64,000 nt of DNA, taken from assembly GCF_900102625.1 (NCBI RefSeq), contig NZ_FMZC01000012.1, positions 1-64,000 of the forward strand, in the 5' to 3' direction. Position 1 is the stretch's first letter, and every line of letters starts with the position of its first letter. The notes under the pieces were generated by a model, which was not told the DNA's origin, ran no database searches, and was given only the letters and a program-made list of their open reading frames with translations. Both the position numbers and the translations under genes were made by a program. Positions 44,065-55,283 of the stretch are shown here, in pieces. The DNA comes from Paracidovorax valerianellae. Lineage in GTDB: Bacteria; Pseudomonadota; Gammaproteobacteria; Burkholderiales; Burkholderiaceae_C.

Positions 44065-44907
44065 TCACAGTTGCGGGTGGACCGCGGTGGCCAGGCCCAG
44101 CAGGGCGGCGCGCGGCAGGGCGCCGCTGAGCGCATAGCCGAAGCCGCCGTCCGTCCAGTAAAAGCATGGCACCGGCCCGTCCGCATCGAAGCGGAACGCG
44201 GTGTCGGCAGCGCCTTCCTGGTCTGACCGCAGGGCGCCGAGGTACAGCGTGACCCGTTCACCGGCTGCGTTCTGGTACATGAACTGGGCGCGTGCGCCGG
44301 TGTCGCCGGGCAGCAGTCGGCCTCCTACCAGTTCGTATCCCTGTGCCGCCAGCACGGGCACCTTGAGCGGTCGCCCCAGCCGTTTGGACAGCCACTGCAC
44401 GAGATGGTCCTGCTGGGCCGCCGCCACCTCCACGGGGTGCCGCTGTTCCGGCTGATAGACCGCATGCGCCAGCGCCGCCTGTTGGGCGAAGCGGCGTGCG
44501 TCCGGAACCGCGCTGGCCATTCGGGTGGACGCAGTATCTGTTTCACCGTTCGGCCATTGCCCATGCACGGTCCAGCCCAGTCCGAACGCCAAGGCGAGCG
44601 ACGCCGCCATGCCGCCCAGCCGCCACCAGCGGGCTTCGCGCTCGCGCAGCGCTTGCAATCGGTCCGCCGCGCGGCGTATGCCCTCGGGGACCGGGGCGGT
44701 GTTCCAGGCAGCGTGGAGGGTCTGCAGATGCTCGCGCTGGCTCTGCCAGGCCGCCAGTGTGGCATCCGTGTCGCTGTCAGTGTGGCGTGCCAGGCGGGCA
44801 CGCAATGCGTCGGCCTCTGCACTCGGAAGGCGCCCATCCACCAAGGCGTGGAGTTCTTCCTCGGAAAGCGGGGTGTTGTCGTCGGTCGCCATGTGCTGCG
44901 TTCTCAC
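44065..44907 (-). CDS. Anti-sigma factor, membrane-anchored
   Basis: 280 residues. N-terminal anti-sigma region (SEEELHALVDGRLP...), one membrane helix (about 99-115, LGGMAASLALAFGLGW) and a periplasmic domain of about 160 residues (YELVGGRLLPG, AQFMYQNAAGERVTLYL). No clear HxxxCxxC zinc motif. GTG at 44907 overlaps the sigma-factor stop; an ATG at 44892 is an alternative. Together with the adjacent gene it forms an ECF sigma/anti-sigma pair controlling an envelope response. Confidence 0.85.
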   Translation of the reverse strand: MRTQHMATDDNTPLSEEELHALVDGRLPSAEADALRARLARHTDSDTDATLAAWQSQREHLQTLHAAWNTAPVPEGIRRAADRLQALREREARWWRLGGMAASLALAFGLGWTVHGQWPNGETDTASTRMASAVPDARRFAQQAALAHAVYQPEQRHPVEVAAAQQDHLVQWLSKRLGRPLKVPVLAAQGYELVGGRLLPGDTGARAQFMYQNAAGERVTLYLGALRSDQEGAADTAFRFDADGPVPCFYWTDGGFGYALSGALPRAALLGLATAVHPQL

Positions 44908-45422
44908 TTCATCCGGCGCAGCGATGGAGGCCCGTTATCAGGGGCAGAGCGCGCTGTGTTGGCGGGCGCGTGCATCAGTTCGCGCAGCCGCGCCCGTGCG
45001 CGCGATAGCCGCGACATCACCGTGCCGACAGGAATCTGCAGCACGCGCGCCGTTTGCGCATAGTCCATGTCTTCGAGCGTGACGAGCAGCAAGACGGCAC
45101 GCTGGTCTGAGGGAAGGCGCTGCAGGCACCGGTCGAGGTCGATGGCATCGTCCGACGCCGGGGCTGGGGCCTGAAGGCTGTCCTGCACGGCCTCGATGTC
45201 CAGCAAGGGCAGGGACGAGGCCGATCGCTGCTGGTTGAGGTACAGGTGGTGCATGAGGGTGAAAAGCCAGGCCCGCAAGTCGCTGCCGGCACGCCAGAGC
45301 AGCCATTTGCGGCAAGCGCGCTCCAGCGTGTCCTGTACCAGATCGTCGGCTGCCCACGCGTTGCCCGTCAGTGCCCGCGCATAGCGGCGCAGGCTGGGCA
45401 GGTGCTCGACGATCTGGTCCAT
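44904..45422 (-). CDS. ECF-type RNA polymerase sigma factor
   Basis: 172 residues. Sigma region 2 (LRRYARALTGNAWAADDLVQ, DTLERACRKW, LRAWLFTLMHHLYLN) and region 4 (LPSDQRAVLLLVTLEDMDYA, TARVLQIPVGTVMSRLSRAR). Its promoter targets are unknown; autoregulation of the three-gene set 45829-44065 is likely for the class. The start ATG is at 45422, 23 bases after the lipoprotein gene. Confidence 0.93.
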   Translation of the reverse strand: MDQIVEHLPSLRRYARALTGNAWAADDLVQDTLERACRKWLLWRAGSDLRAWLFTLMHHLYLNQQRSASSLPLLDIEAVQDSLQAPAPASDDAIDLDRCLQRLPSDQRAVLLLVTLEDMDYAQTARVLQIPVGTVMSRLSRARARLRELMHAPANTARSAPDNGPPSLRRMK

Positions 45423-45445
45423 GGCACCGGTGCCGGTTGACCCGT

Positions 45446-45829
45446 TCAGGGCTTGGCGGTGTGCCAGACTTGGTTGACGCCGTCGCCCGTGCGGTCGCCT
45501 GGTTTTGCGTCCTTGGCCCAGTAATAAAGCGGCTTGCCCTTGTAGGCCAGTTGGCTGCTGCCATCGTCGCGGCGGACCACGCTGTAGTCGCCGGTCGGGC
45601 TGGAATTGCCGGCCATCAGCGGAGGCCAATTGGTGGCGCAAGGTCCGTTGCAGACCGACTTGCCGCTACCGGTCGTGTCGCGATCGAATGTGTACAGCGT
45701 CATGCCGTTGGGACCGGTCAAGGCGCCGTCCTTGGCCTGGACGCCGGCGGGTGCCGCCATCATGGAAGAGCAGCCGGCCAGGGCCAGTGCAAATGCGGCC
45801 GTGGCCACAGAGGATGCGATGCGGATCAT
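45446..45829 (-). CDS. Lipoprotein with COG4315-type repeats
   Basis: 127 residues. Lipobox LALAGC (Cys near residue 20), then two repeats of the secreted lipoprotein_15 type: TLYTFDRDTTGSGKSVC/NGPCATNWPPLMA and QLAYKGKPLYYWAKDAKPGD. Function of the family is unknown; it is often encoded beside ECF sigma/anti-sigma genes, as here. GGAGAC precedes the ATG. Confidence 0.88.
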   Translation of the reverse strand: MIRIASSVATAAFALALAGCSSMMAAPAGVQAKDGALTGPNGMTLYTFDRDTTGSGKSVCNGPCATNWPPLMAGNSSPTGDYSVVRRDDGSSQLAYKGKPLYYWAKDAKPGDRTGDGVNQVWHTAKP

Positions 45830-45925
45830 GGTGTCTCCAGTTCTGGTGCGAGCGACGCGAAATGCGGCCCTGCACAGGGATGAACACCACAGCATGCGCC
45901 TTTATTCCCGGACGCCGCTAAAAAA

Positions 45926-46399
45926 TCAACGGTTTCGGCCCTTCATGGCGCGCTCCACTTCGCGCTTGCCTTCCCGGTCCTTGATGGTGTCGCGCTTGTC
46001 GTGCTCAGCCTTGCCCTTGGCCAGGGCGAAATCGCACTTCACCAAGCCGTCTTTCCAATGCAGGTTCAGCGGCACGAGGGTGTAGCCCTTTTGCTCGACC
46101 TTGTTGATCAGCCGGTCGATTTCCTGGCGGTGCAGCAGGAGCTTCTTGGTGCGCGCCGCTTCGGGGCTGACGTGCGTGGAGGCGGTCTTGAGCGCGTTGA
46201 TCTGGCAACCGATCAGGAACAGCTCGCCTTCGCGGATCACCACATAACCGTCGGTCAGCTGCACTTTGCCTTCGCGCAGCGCCTTCACCTCCCAGCCGTG
46301 CAGCACCATGCCGGCTTCGTAGCGTTCCTCGAAGAAATAGTTGTAGGCTGCCTTTTTGTTATCGGCGATGCGGGACTGTGTTTCGGGTTTCTTGGCCAT
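45926..46399 (-). CDS. smpB: SsrA-binding protein SmpB
   Basis: 157 residues, partner of tmRNA in ribosome rescue. Typical blocks are [34 protein letters not shown] and the basic tail [16 protein letters not shown]. No tmRNA gene was found in the window. Divergent from ratA. Confidence 0.96.
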   Translation of the reverse strand: MAKKPETQSRIADNKKAAYNYFFEERYEAGMVLHGWEVKALREGKVQLTDGYVVIREGELFLIGCQINALKTASTHVSPEAARTKKLLLHRQEIDRLINKVEQKGYTLVPLNLHWKDGLVKCDFALAKGKAEHDKRDTIKDREGKREVERAMKGRNR

Positions 46400-46538
46400 G
46401 GGTATTAGATGCGGCGCAAACCGGGAGATGAAAGCCCTCCCTACAATCGTTGTCGTCTCGCTCTCAAGATTTTAGGCTCACAGGCCAAAGCCCTTCATCG
46501 GACCCTCGGCCCTGCGGTCGAAGGCGCCTTCCTCCTCC

Positions 46539-46979
46539 ATGAAAAAAGTCAACAAGTCCGTCCTGATCTGGTACAGCCCCGAGGAAATGTTCGCGCTGGT
46601 CACCGACGTGGCCAAGTACCCGGAGTTTCTGCCCTGGTGCGATCACGCGGCCGTGCTCGACCAGGACGAGCAAGGCATGACGGCCGAAGTCGGCATTGCG
46701 CTGGGTGGCTTGCGCAAGACATTCGTCACGCGCAACACGCAGGAGGCCGGGCGCCGCGTTCAGATGCGGCTGGTCAAAGGGCCGTTTTCCCAACTGGATG
46801 GAGACTGGTGCTTTCACCCGGTAGGCGATGGCTCGCAACGGGCCTGCAAGGTGGAGTTGACGTTGAATTACGGCTTCGACAGCATGGCGTTGGCCGCCTT
46901 GGTCGGTCCGGTTTTCGATCGCATCGCCAGCACCATGGTGGATGCGTTCATCCAAAGGGCCGAGCAGGTGTATGGCTGA
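46539..46979 (+). CDS. ratA: RatA family START-domain protein
   Basis: 146 residues. COQ10/START-like fold (VTDVAKYPEFLPWCDHA, LGGLRKTFVTRN, LTLNYGFDSM). The family is annotated either as a ribosome-association toxin or as a ubiquinone-binding protein; the sequence does not decide. Followed by rnfH, overlapping by eight bases, the conserved ratA-ratB pairing beside smpB. Confidence 0.9.
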   Translation: MKKVNKSVLIWYSPEEMFALVTDVAKYPEFLPWCDHAAVLDQDEQGMTAEVGIALGGLRKTFVTRNTQEAGRRVQMRLVKGPFSQLDGDWCFHPVGDGSQRACKVELTLNYGFDSMALAALVGPVFDRIASTMVDAFIQRAEQVYG

Positions 46980-47310
46980 GCCATCGAACCAGGGGCGTTG
47001 GCTGACCGTCACCGTAGTGGACTCTGCAGCGCCACGCACGACCCGCGAGCGTGAAGTACGGTTGCAGCACGGCTCCACGTTGGCCGATGCATTGAACGCC
47101 TGTGCAATCAGCGCAGAAGGCGTGGCGTGCGGGATCTGGGGGAGACTGACGACGCCTGAGCAATTGCTCCAGGACCAGGACCGGGTTGAGCTTTACAGGC
47201 CATTGGTCGTCGATCCCAAGGTCGCCAGGCGCAAGCGTTTTGTACGCCAGGGTGCGCGATCGACCGGCCTGTTTGCACAGCGCCGGCCTGGGGCGAAAGC
47301 CGGCTATTGA
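46972..47310 (+). CDS. rnfH: RnfH/RatB family protein (ubiquitin-like fold)
   Basis: 112 residues. Starts inside the ratA stop region. RnfH proteins have a beta-grasp fold and are of unclear function (VTVVDSAAPRTTREREVRL, GIWGRLTTPEQLLQDQDRVE, LYRPLVVDPKVARRKRF). The fold is distantly related to ubiquitin but shares no sequence with the ubiquitin gene at 17 kb; a basic C-terminal extension follows. Confidence 0.88.
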   Translation: MAEPSNQGRWLTVTVVDSAAPRTTREREVRLQHGSTLADALNACAISAEGVACGIWGRLTTPEQLLQDQDRVELYRPLVVDPKVARRKRFVRQGARSTGLFAQRRPGAKAGY

Positions 47311-47371
47311 AAATCTGCGGATCGAAGGGGGCGTTCGCAGCATTTTCTTTAAGACGAACGCGTGAAGAGCA

Positions 47372-47884
47372 TCAGCGCGAGGTGCATTCCGAGGCGATGA
47401 CGTTGTCGGCCCGTCGGGCTTCAGCCGCCTTGGCCGTCTCATCCATGAAAACGCGTTCTCCCTGGGCATTGTTCTGGCTGAACAATTGGCCAGAAGTCAT
47501 CGCTGCCTTGGCTTGGCGGGCTCGCTCGCAATTTTCGGCGCGCACCTTTGCCTGTCTTTCATCGTCCGCCTTTTTCTTGGCGGCCTCTGCAGCCTCTGCT
47601 TGCGCTTTGCGTTCTTCCAGTTCCTTGTCCTTGCCAGTGGGGCGAGGTGCGCTGGCAGCAATGCCCGGTGCGTAGGCTCCCTCGGCCGCAGGCACTACGG
47701 CAACGGGTCGCGCCGAGATGGAGTTGCCCGGCTGCTTCAGGATGCTCTTTTGTGGAATCTCTGCCGGCGGCGGACGGTCGCTGAAGACCTTGCGGCCGTC
47801 TTTGTCGATCCATTGCCATTGCGCCGCAGCGCCCATGGCCCACGTGCAGGCGAGGGCGGCCAAAAGAAGCTGGGAGGTTTTCAT
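47372..47884 (-). CDS. DUF4124-containing exported protein
   Basis: 170 residues. Signal peptide (LLLAALACTWAMGAAAQ), then the DUF4124 core WQWIDKDGRKVFSDRPPP near residue 25, and a Glu/Lys/Ala-rich coiled region (about 85-125). Periplasmic. Function unknown. It lies convergent with rnfH and divergent from guaB. Confidence 0.85.
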   Translation of the reverse strand: MKTSQLLLAALACTWAMGAAAQWQWIDKDGRKVFSDRPPPAEIPQKSILKQPGNSISARPVAVVPAAEGAYAPGIAASAPRPTGKDKELEERKAQAEAAEAAKKKADDERQAKVRAENCERARQAKAAMTSGQLFSQNNAQGERVFMDETAKAAEARRADNVIASECTSR

Positions 47885-47916
47885 GCGGTGCAAGTTTAGC
47901 GGCCGGAGTGCGCTGA

Positions 47917-49467
<1,551 letters not shown>

Positions 49468-49483
49468 TCCTTCAGCCACCACA

Positions 49484-49514
49484 GGCCCGAACCCTCCCAG
49501 CAGTGTTCGGGCCT
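49484..49514 (+). terminator. Hairpin between guaB and guaA
   Basis: Inverted repeat AGGCCCGAAC/GTTCGGGCCT followed by TTGTCTTT, between the guaB stop and the guaA start. It may reduce readthrough into guaA. Confidence 0.65.
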
Positions 49515-49541
49515 TTGTCTTTCCTGTTTCCGTCGCCTGCC

Positions 49542-51161
49542 ATGCAACATCAGAAAATCCTCATCCTCGATTTCGGCTCTCAGGTCACCCAGCTCATCGC
49601 ACGCCGCGTTCGTGAAGCCCACGTGCTCAGCGAAGTGCATCCTTGTGACGTTACGGACGAGTGGATTCGCGACTATGCCAAAGACGGTTCCGTCAAAGGC
49701 GTGATTCTGTCCGGGAGCCACGCCAGTGTCTATGAAGACACCACCGACAAGGCCCCTCAGGCAGTGTTCGAACTGGGTGTACCGGTGCTGGGCATTTGCT
49801 ACGGAATGCAGACCATGGCGCACCAACTGGGCGGCAAGGTCGAGGGCGGCCACAAGCGTGAGTTCGGCTTCGCCGCCGTGCGCGCGCGCGGCCATACGGA
49901 ATTGCTTCGCGATATTGCCGACTTCACCACCGAAGAAGGCCATGGCATGCTCAATGTGTGGATGAGCCACGGCGACAAGGTGACTGAATTGCCGCCCGGC
50001 TTCAAGCTGATGGCCAGCACCGAAAGTTGCCCCATCGCTGGCATGGCAGATGAAGAACGCAAGTTCTATGCGGTTCAGTTCCATCCGGAAGTCACCCACA
50101 CCGTCCAAGGCAAGGCGATGCTGGAGCGTTTCGTCCTCGGCATTTGCGGCGTGCGCCCTGACTGGATCATGGGAGATTACATCTCCGAAGCGGTGCAGAA
50201 AATCCGCGACCAGGTGGGTGATGAAGAAGTGATTCTGGGGTTGTCCGGCGGAGTCGATTCTTCCGTGGCAGCCGCACTGATCCATCGCGCCATCGGAGAC
50301 CAGTTGACCTGTGTGTTCGTCGATCACGGCCTGCTGCGCCTGAACGAGGGCGACGTGGTCATGGAAATGTTCCAGGGCAAGCTTCACGCGAAAGTCATTC
50401 GCGTCGATGCGAGCGAGCTGTTCCTCGGAAAATTGGCGGGCGTGAGTGATCCTGAAGCAAAGCGCAAGATCATTGGCGGCGAGTTCGTGACAGTGTTCAA
50501 GCAGGAAGCCGCCAAACTCAAAGCGGGCGATGGAGGCCACAAAGGCGCAACGTTCTTGGCGCAAGGCACGATCTATCCTGATGTGATCGAGTCAGGCGGT
50601 GCGAAGAGCAAGAAGGCAGTCACCATCAAGAGCCACCACAACGTCGGGGGGTTGCCGGAGCAGTTGGGACTGAAGTTGCTGGAACCGCTGCGCGATCTGT
50701 TCAAGGACGAGGTCCGTGAACTTGGCGTGGCTTTGGGGCTGCCACCTGAAATGGTGTATCGCCATCCCTTCCCAGGCCCTGGTCTCGGTGTCCGCATTCT
50801 TGGCGAAGTGAAGAAGGAATACGCCGATCTGCTGCGGCGGGCGGACGACATCTTCATTCAGGAACTGCGCAATTTCATCGACCCTGGAACAGGCAAGAGC
50901 TGGTACGACTTGACCAGCCAGGCATTTACCGTGTTCTTGCCGGTGAAGAGCGTAGGAGTGATGGGCGACGGGAGAACATACGACTATGTCGTAGCGCTGC
51001 GCGCCGTTCAGACCAGCGACTTCATGACGGCAGATTGGGCGGAGTTGCCTTATGCCCTGCTGAAGAAAGTGTCTGGCCGGATCATCAATGAAGTGCGTGG
51101 CATCAACCGCGTGACCTACGACGTTTCAAGCAAGCCGCCTGCCACCATTGAGTGGGAATGA
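49542..51161 (+). CDS. guaA: GMP synthase (glutamine-hydrolysing)
   Basis: 539 residues; amidates XMP to GMP. Class I glutamine amidotransferase domain with Cys in GICYGMQ (near 86) and HPEVTHT, then the ATP-pyrophosphatase P-loop SGGVDSS (near 236) and the C-terminal dimerisation domain with [15 protein letters not shown]. The ATG at 49542 matches the family start ([20 protein letters not shown]). Confidence 0.97.
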   Translation: MQHQKILILDFGSQVTQLIARRVREAHVLSEVHPCDVTDEWIRDYAKDGSVKGVILSGSHASVYEDTTDKAPQAVFELGVPVLGICYGMQTMAHQLGGKVEGGHKREFGFAAVRARGHTELLRDIADFTTEEGHGMLNVWMSHGDKVTELPPGFKLMASTESCPIAGMADEERKFYAVQFHPEVTHTVQGKAMLERFVLGICGVRPDWIMGDYISEAVQKIRDQVGDEEVILGLSGGVDSSVAAALIHRAIGDQLTCVFVDHGLLRLNEGDVVMEMFQGKLHAKVIRVDASELFLGKLAGVSDPEAKRKIIGGEFVTVFKQEAAKLKAGDGGHKGATFLAQGTIYPDVIESGGAKSKKAVTIKSHHNVGGLPEQLGLKLLEPLRDLFKDEVRELGVALGLPPEMVYRHPFPGPGLGVRILGEVKKEYADLLRRADDIFIQELRNFIDPGTGKSWYDLTSQAFTVFLPVKSVGVMGDGRTYDYVVALRAVQTSDFMTADWAELPYALLKKVSGRIINEVRGINRVTYDVSSKPPATIEWE

Positions 51162-51360
51162 TCCAGACCTACTTGACCCGTGCTTAAGCCCCACCGGGAG
51201 GCATTGATTTTCAGTTGAGTCGTAGTTTGCTCTTTTTGATTGAAATGCTATTAGTGCAGGCTTGTACTCTGCATTTATGGGTGTTGCAGTAGACCTAAGC
51301 GTTTGGCGCTGACAGTCAGTTCGTACCCACGCGCCTATCTTTAATAGGCTAATTTCCATA

Positions 51361-51387
51361 AAAAAAGCCACACATGTGTGGCTTTTT
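51361..51387. terminator. Terminator between guaA and hcp
   Basis: Perfect palindrome AAAAAGCCACACATGTGTGG with its complement and T runs on both strands, 18 bases past the stop of hcp on the minus strand and about 200 bases after guaA. Confidence 0.85.
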
Positions 51388-51405
51388 CTTTGGCAAAAAA
51401 GCTGA

Positions 51406-51888
51406 TCAGGCTTCTTTGTTTTCCTTGATGTTGAAGCCCATTTGGCTTTCTGCACCCTTGCCGCCTTGGTTGGTTTGTTCCCAGTATTGGGTCTTTACCT
51501 TGGCTGCTTGGAACGCATAATTCACCAGCACCGAATCGCTACCATCCGTGCCGCTGACGGTAACGCTGGTCACCATCACGTCGGTCAAAGTGATTTTGCC
51601 GAATTCGATTTGCGTGCCGCCTGCCTTGCACAGGGAAATTTCCACTTGCCCCAAATGCTTGCCGGTAGCGCAGTGCTTGAGAACTGCTGGGTAGCACTTG
51701 TCGATGGAAGCGACGATGTTCAGGTCATGAAAGGTGACCTTGCCAGCACCTGCGCCGCCGCCACTCGCCATCGAGTTGGGCTGGGTAGCGCCCCATGTGA
51801 AAGAGTTGATGTCAGTCCAGCCCTTGTGGTTGGAGTCTTGTGACTCGCCGCTGGCGCCTTCGACCTTCATGAACATATCGACTGACAT
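51406..51888 (-). CDS. hcp: Hcp, type VI secretion tube protein
   Basis: 160 residues. Hcp forms the hexameric inner tube of the T6SS and is secreted. Typical start MSVDMFMKVEGASGESQDS, then GWTDINSFTWGATQPNS and KVKTQYWEQ. AGGAGA ribosome-binding site six bases from the ATG. Encoded on the strand opposite to the rest of the T6SS locus, so it can be expressed independently. Confidence 0.96.
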   Translation of the reverse strand: MSVDMFMKVEGASGESQDSNHKGWTDINSFTWGATQPNSMASGGGAGAGKVTFHDLNIVASIDKCYPAVLKHCATGKHLGQVEISLCKAGGTQIEFGKITLTDVMVTSVTVSGTDGSDSVLVNYAFQAAKVKTQYWEQTNQGGKGAESQMGFNIKENKEA

Positions 51889-52514
51889 TATTGCTTCTCC
51901 TATAGTTGCGATTTGGTACGCAAAGTCAATGAAAAGTCAGCGAATTCCCTCAAGCCGAAGGAATTCGCTGACCTGAGAAAACAGTCACCAATGAAGGGCT
52001 GTAAAGGGAAAAATTAATGCCCGTTGGGGTTATTTATTCCTCCCGTGGAACTGCGTCTTACAGCGCCAACTGTGATCTGTTTATCTGCCGGCGATCATAA
52101 GAGTTGAGCATGTCATTTCAATGATGCAAGTTGGGTCTAATTGGCGCCGCCGAGAAACAGAAGAAACAATTTGTTTTGCTTGGGCAAGTGGCATCAATAG
52201 GTAACTGTTTCAGCGGATGTGAAGGTAGACTCGCCTGTTTCGAAAATGGCGGGCTGGCCGATGGCAAGGGGCCCACCCGCATGCTGCGCAGCGAGAGGCC
52301 GGGCACAGAAGGTATCGCCCTTCGGCTGTTCTATGATGCGGCGGCGGCGCTCGGAGATTGCCGAGGGACTCTGAAAGTCCCGCAATTCGCGCTGGCCTGC
52401 TCGCGCTGATGCGCCATTCTCCAATTCGCCGAGGAGGCGAAGGAGGGGCGCCAAGAGTTAGCTTGACTCGTTCTCATACAACCTCCAAGACATAGATGCG
52501 CAAAGCGTGAAAAC
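51889..52514. other. Regulatory region between hcp and the T6SS operon
   Basis: About 625 bases separating the divergently read hcp and the kinase operon; it must carry promoters for both. It is AT-rich near hcp (51900-52110) and GC-rich after 52200. No gene, sigma54 site (GG-N10-GC) or clear sigma70 promoter could be assigned with confidence. Confidence 0.45.
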
Positions 52515-54473
52515 ATGCACAAGGAAATAAGTGGTTCGGCGAACTGCCTGGCTCCCGGTGTCCAGGTTGGTGAATACCGGCTGAGCGATGTCATTGGAGA
52601 GGGCGGGTTCGGTATCGTGTACCGGGCCAGGGATCTCAGCCTTGACCGCATCGTGGCGATCAAGGAATACATGCCATCGACGCTGGCAGGCCGCAAGGAG
52701 TCCAATCAGATCCATGTGCGGTCTCAGCACCGTGGTGCTTTTGATGCGGGCCTGCGCAGCTTCATCAATGAGGCGCGCTTGCTGGCTAAGTTCTCGCATC
52801 CGGCGTTGGTGCATGTCTATCGTTTCTTCGAGGCAAACGGCACTGCATACATGGTCATGCAGTATTACGAAGGGCAGACATTTCGCACCTTCCTGAACCA
52901 GCAGCCCAAGGCGATGGATGAGCAATGGCTGTCAGCCATCATCGCTCCCATTCTTGATGTGCTGGAGATGCTGCACGCCGCAGACTGTTACCACCGGGAT
53001 ATCGCCCCGGACAACATATTCCTGCAGTCCTCCGGCATGCCAGTGCTTCTGGATTTCGGCGCAGCCAGACGCATCATCGGGGACATGACCCAGGCTTTGA
53101 CGATGGTGCTGAAGCCGGGCTTTGCACCCATCGAGCAATACGTGGACGACGGCGCGATGCCGCAAGGTGCCTGGACGGATATCTACCAACTGGGCGCATT
53201 GCTTTATCTATCGATCACGGGCCGTCCGCCAGCGACATCGGTTGCCCGGATGATCAACGATCCGGTTTCTACTCTCGTTCCTGAAACTTGCCCGGGCTTC
53301 AGTGCCAGATTTCTCAGCGGCGTACACCATGCCTTGGCGATCAAGCCTCAAGACCGGCCGCAATCCATTGGCGAGTTGCGCCATCTTCTGGGACTCAAGA
53401 CAGTAACGCTGTCCTGGCCCAGTTCGGGAATGATGGGTCTTGGTCCTGCTGAGGCGCCTTTTCCGACACAGGAATTCGATACTCCTGGAAACGTGCCGGC
53501 GATCCCAGCCATTGCTCCGGCAGCCTCGTATGCGGAGGCGGTACCAACGGCTCTATTGCCTAAGCCCGAGCCGGAGCGTGGTGCTCCACAACGTGAGAAC
53601 TTGCCGCCTGCCCCTGTCGCGCCCGCTTACCAGCAGGATCGCGTTGCCCCAGAGGCCCGCGTTGCAAAGGATGTCCAATCCGCAGTGCCTTCACAGCCAT
53701 CGACTTCCTCGGTACCCCGTCCGGAAAGTCGTCCTCGAAAAGCCAAAACCGCTCCGGTAAAACGGGAGGGAGCAGCGCAACCGGCGCCTTTGAAGCGCCC
53801 TGCATGGGTCATTCCAGCACTCGGTCTCGCTGCATTCGTACTGATTGCAGGAGGCGGCTGGTGGTTCGTTAGCGGAAAAGACGCAGCGAAGCCAGAGGCG
53901 GTGATTCCCAATTCGCAGGAGCTTGACCAATGGGCTTTGGCCTCCCGTATCAACACACCTGATTCACTGCGGACCTACCTCACTCTTTTCCCCAACGGCG
54001 CGCATCGCGCTGAGGCCGAAGGGCGGCTTGCAGGTTTGACGTCTCCCGCCGTGCCGGCGTCGGTTCCGCTTGCGCAGCAGGCGCCAGCCTCTGTGCCGTT
54101 GGTAGTCGCCTCTGCACCTGCCGTCATGGCGGATGTGGCGCCCGCGAAGGTACCTGTGGTGCCTGCGCTTCCTGCGTCAACACCTGGGTTGCCGATGGCG
54201 GTACCCCCCGCTGAAGAGCCTGCGCGTGCGCTTGCTCAAGCGGCGCGCGCTGCAGATGCCGAGAACAAAGGCAAGATCATTTTGCGGGTCATGCCTTGGG
54301 GAAATGTTTCGGTCGACAGAGTTCCTGCCGGCACCACGCCTCCACTGACTCAGCTGACTTTGACCGAGGGCCTTCATCGGATCGACATCTCCAATCCCGT
54401 CGCGCCTACCGTGACGCAGATGGTGCTGGTGAAAAAGGGCGAGTCGGTCGTACTGACGCATAAGTTCGAATGA
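52515..54473 (+). CDS. T6SS Ser/Thr protein kinase (PpkA-like) with PEGA tail
   Basis: 652 residues. Cytoplasmic Hanks-type kinase (about 18-290): glycine loop GEGGFGIVY, Lys in AIKEYMP, catalytic HRDIAPDN and DFGAAR. A Pro/Ala-rich linker, one membrane helix (about 430-452) and a periplasmic part ending in a PEGA-like domain (about 588-652, RVMPWGNVSVDRVPAGTTPP). Likely the sensor kinase of the threonine phosphorylation pathway that activates T6SS assembly through the FHA protein encoded downstream; PppA would reverse it. Confidence 0.92.
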   Translation: MHKEISGSANCLAPGVQVGEYRLSDVIGEGGFGIVYRARDLSLDRIVAIKEYMPSTLAGRKESNQIHVRSQHRGAFDAGLRSFINEARLLAKFSHPALVHVYRFFEANGTAYMVMQYYEGQTFRTFLNQQPKAMDEQWLSAIIAPILDVLEMLHAADCYHRDIAPDNIFLQSSGMPVLLDFGAARRIIGDMTQALTMVLKPGFAPIEQYVDDGAMPQGAWTDIYQLGALLYLSITGRPPATSVARMINDPVSTLVPETCPGFSARFLSGVHHALAIKPQDRPQSIGELRHLLGLKTVTLSWPSSGMMGLGPAEAPFPTQEFDTPGNVPAIPAIAPAASYAEAVPTALLPKPEPERGAPQRENLPPAPVAPAYQQDRVAPEARVAKDVQSAVPSQPSTSSVPRPESRPRKAKTAPVKREGAAQPAPLKRPAWVIPALGLAAFVLIAGGGWWFVSGKDAAKPEAVIPNSQELDQWALASRINTPDSLRTYLTLFPNGAHRAEAEGRLAGLTSPAVPASVPLAQQAPASVPLVVASAPAVMADVAPAKVPVVPALPASTPGLPMAVPPAEEPARALAQAARAADAENKGKIILRVMPWGNVSVDRVPAGTTPPLTQLTLTEGLHRIDISNPVAPTVTQMVLVKKGESVVLTHKFE

Positions 54474-55282
54474 TGCGCCCTTGGTCGTTTTCGAAGCTCA
54501 GATACGCCGCATGTGCCGTTGCGCTGGCCCATGCGCCTTTGATCCATGCCGCTTCCGATTGTGATGAAAAGCCGATGTCCGCGAAACCAGATGCTGCGTC
54601 GGCCAACACAGGCCGACAGTACCTTGGCCAAGGGATCGCACTGTTTGACGCCAAGGATTTTCAGACCGCTGAACGCGCATTTCAATCCGCGTTATTTGCC
54701 GGTTTACCTGACACGCAAGAGCGCGCTTCCGCGCACAAATATTTGGCGTTCATTTATTGCTCCAACGGAGAAGGCAAGCGATGCGAAGCGGAGTTCGACG
54801 CGGCCTTTTCTGTGCGTCCGTCGTTCAAGATCGACGGTTACGAGCTCAACAACACCCCTTGGCGGAGTGCGTATTTTCGATCCCAAGCGCGATGGGCAAC
54901 GCGTTGCGGCAGACCTGTGCTCGACGCCTCGGCAGATTCCGCTCCTTCTGGCGCTGCAGCCCGATTGCCCGATCCGGCGCTTGTTTCGCCAACGCCCCGC
55001 GCTCCCACCGTGCAGGCCTCCGGTTCGGTACCAGTCAGCGCACTTTTCAAAACTCCAGACCGAGACGCGGCATTCAACGTCCGGATCCGGTTGTCCCCCT
55101 GGGGCAATGTGCAAGTGGACGGTAAGCCTTTAGGGGTCAGTCCTCCGCTGACCCAATTGAAGTTGTCCGCTGGTACCCATTCCCTGGAATTGTCTAATCC
55201 AGGCTTTGAAACTCTGAAAAAAGTGATCACGGTCATCGATGGCGAAACTTTCACCGTCGAACATGATTTTGATGCGAGGTAG
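54470..55282 (+). CDS. T6SS-locus periplasmic protein with TPR-like and PEGA domains
   Basis: 270 residues. Signal peptide (cleavage near HAASD, residue 28). Residues about 50-140 form a TPR-like region (KYLAFIYCSNGEGKRCEAEF) closely resembling the one in the next gene. Residues about 200-270 form a PEGA-like domain (RLSPWGNVQVDGKPLG, PPLTQLKLSAGTHSLELSNP) closely resembling the tail of the kinase. ATG overlaps the kinase stop. Probably acts with the kinase's periplasmic sensor in the envelope; no established name assigned. Confidence 0.8.
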   Translation: MMRPWSFSKLRYAACAVALAHAPLIHAASDCDEKPMSAKPDAASANTGRQYLGQGIALFDAKDFQTAERAFQSALFAGLPDTQERASAHKYLAFIYCSNGEGKRCEAEFDAAFSVRPSFKIDGYELNNTPWRSAYFRSQARWATRCGRPVLDASADSAPSGAAARLPDPALVSPTPRAPTVQASGSVPVSALFKTPDRDAAFNVRIRLSPWGNVQVDGKPLGVSPPLTQLKLSAGTHSLELSNPGFETLKKVITVIDGETFTVEHDFDAR

Positions 55283-55283
55283 C

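Noticed and set aside
46972-47310. RnfH ubiquitin-like protein as part of the ubiquitin system
   Set aside because: It is a widespread partner of ratA beside smpB and shares only the general beta-grasp fold, 29 kb away.
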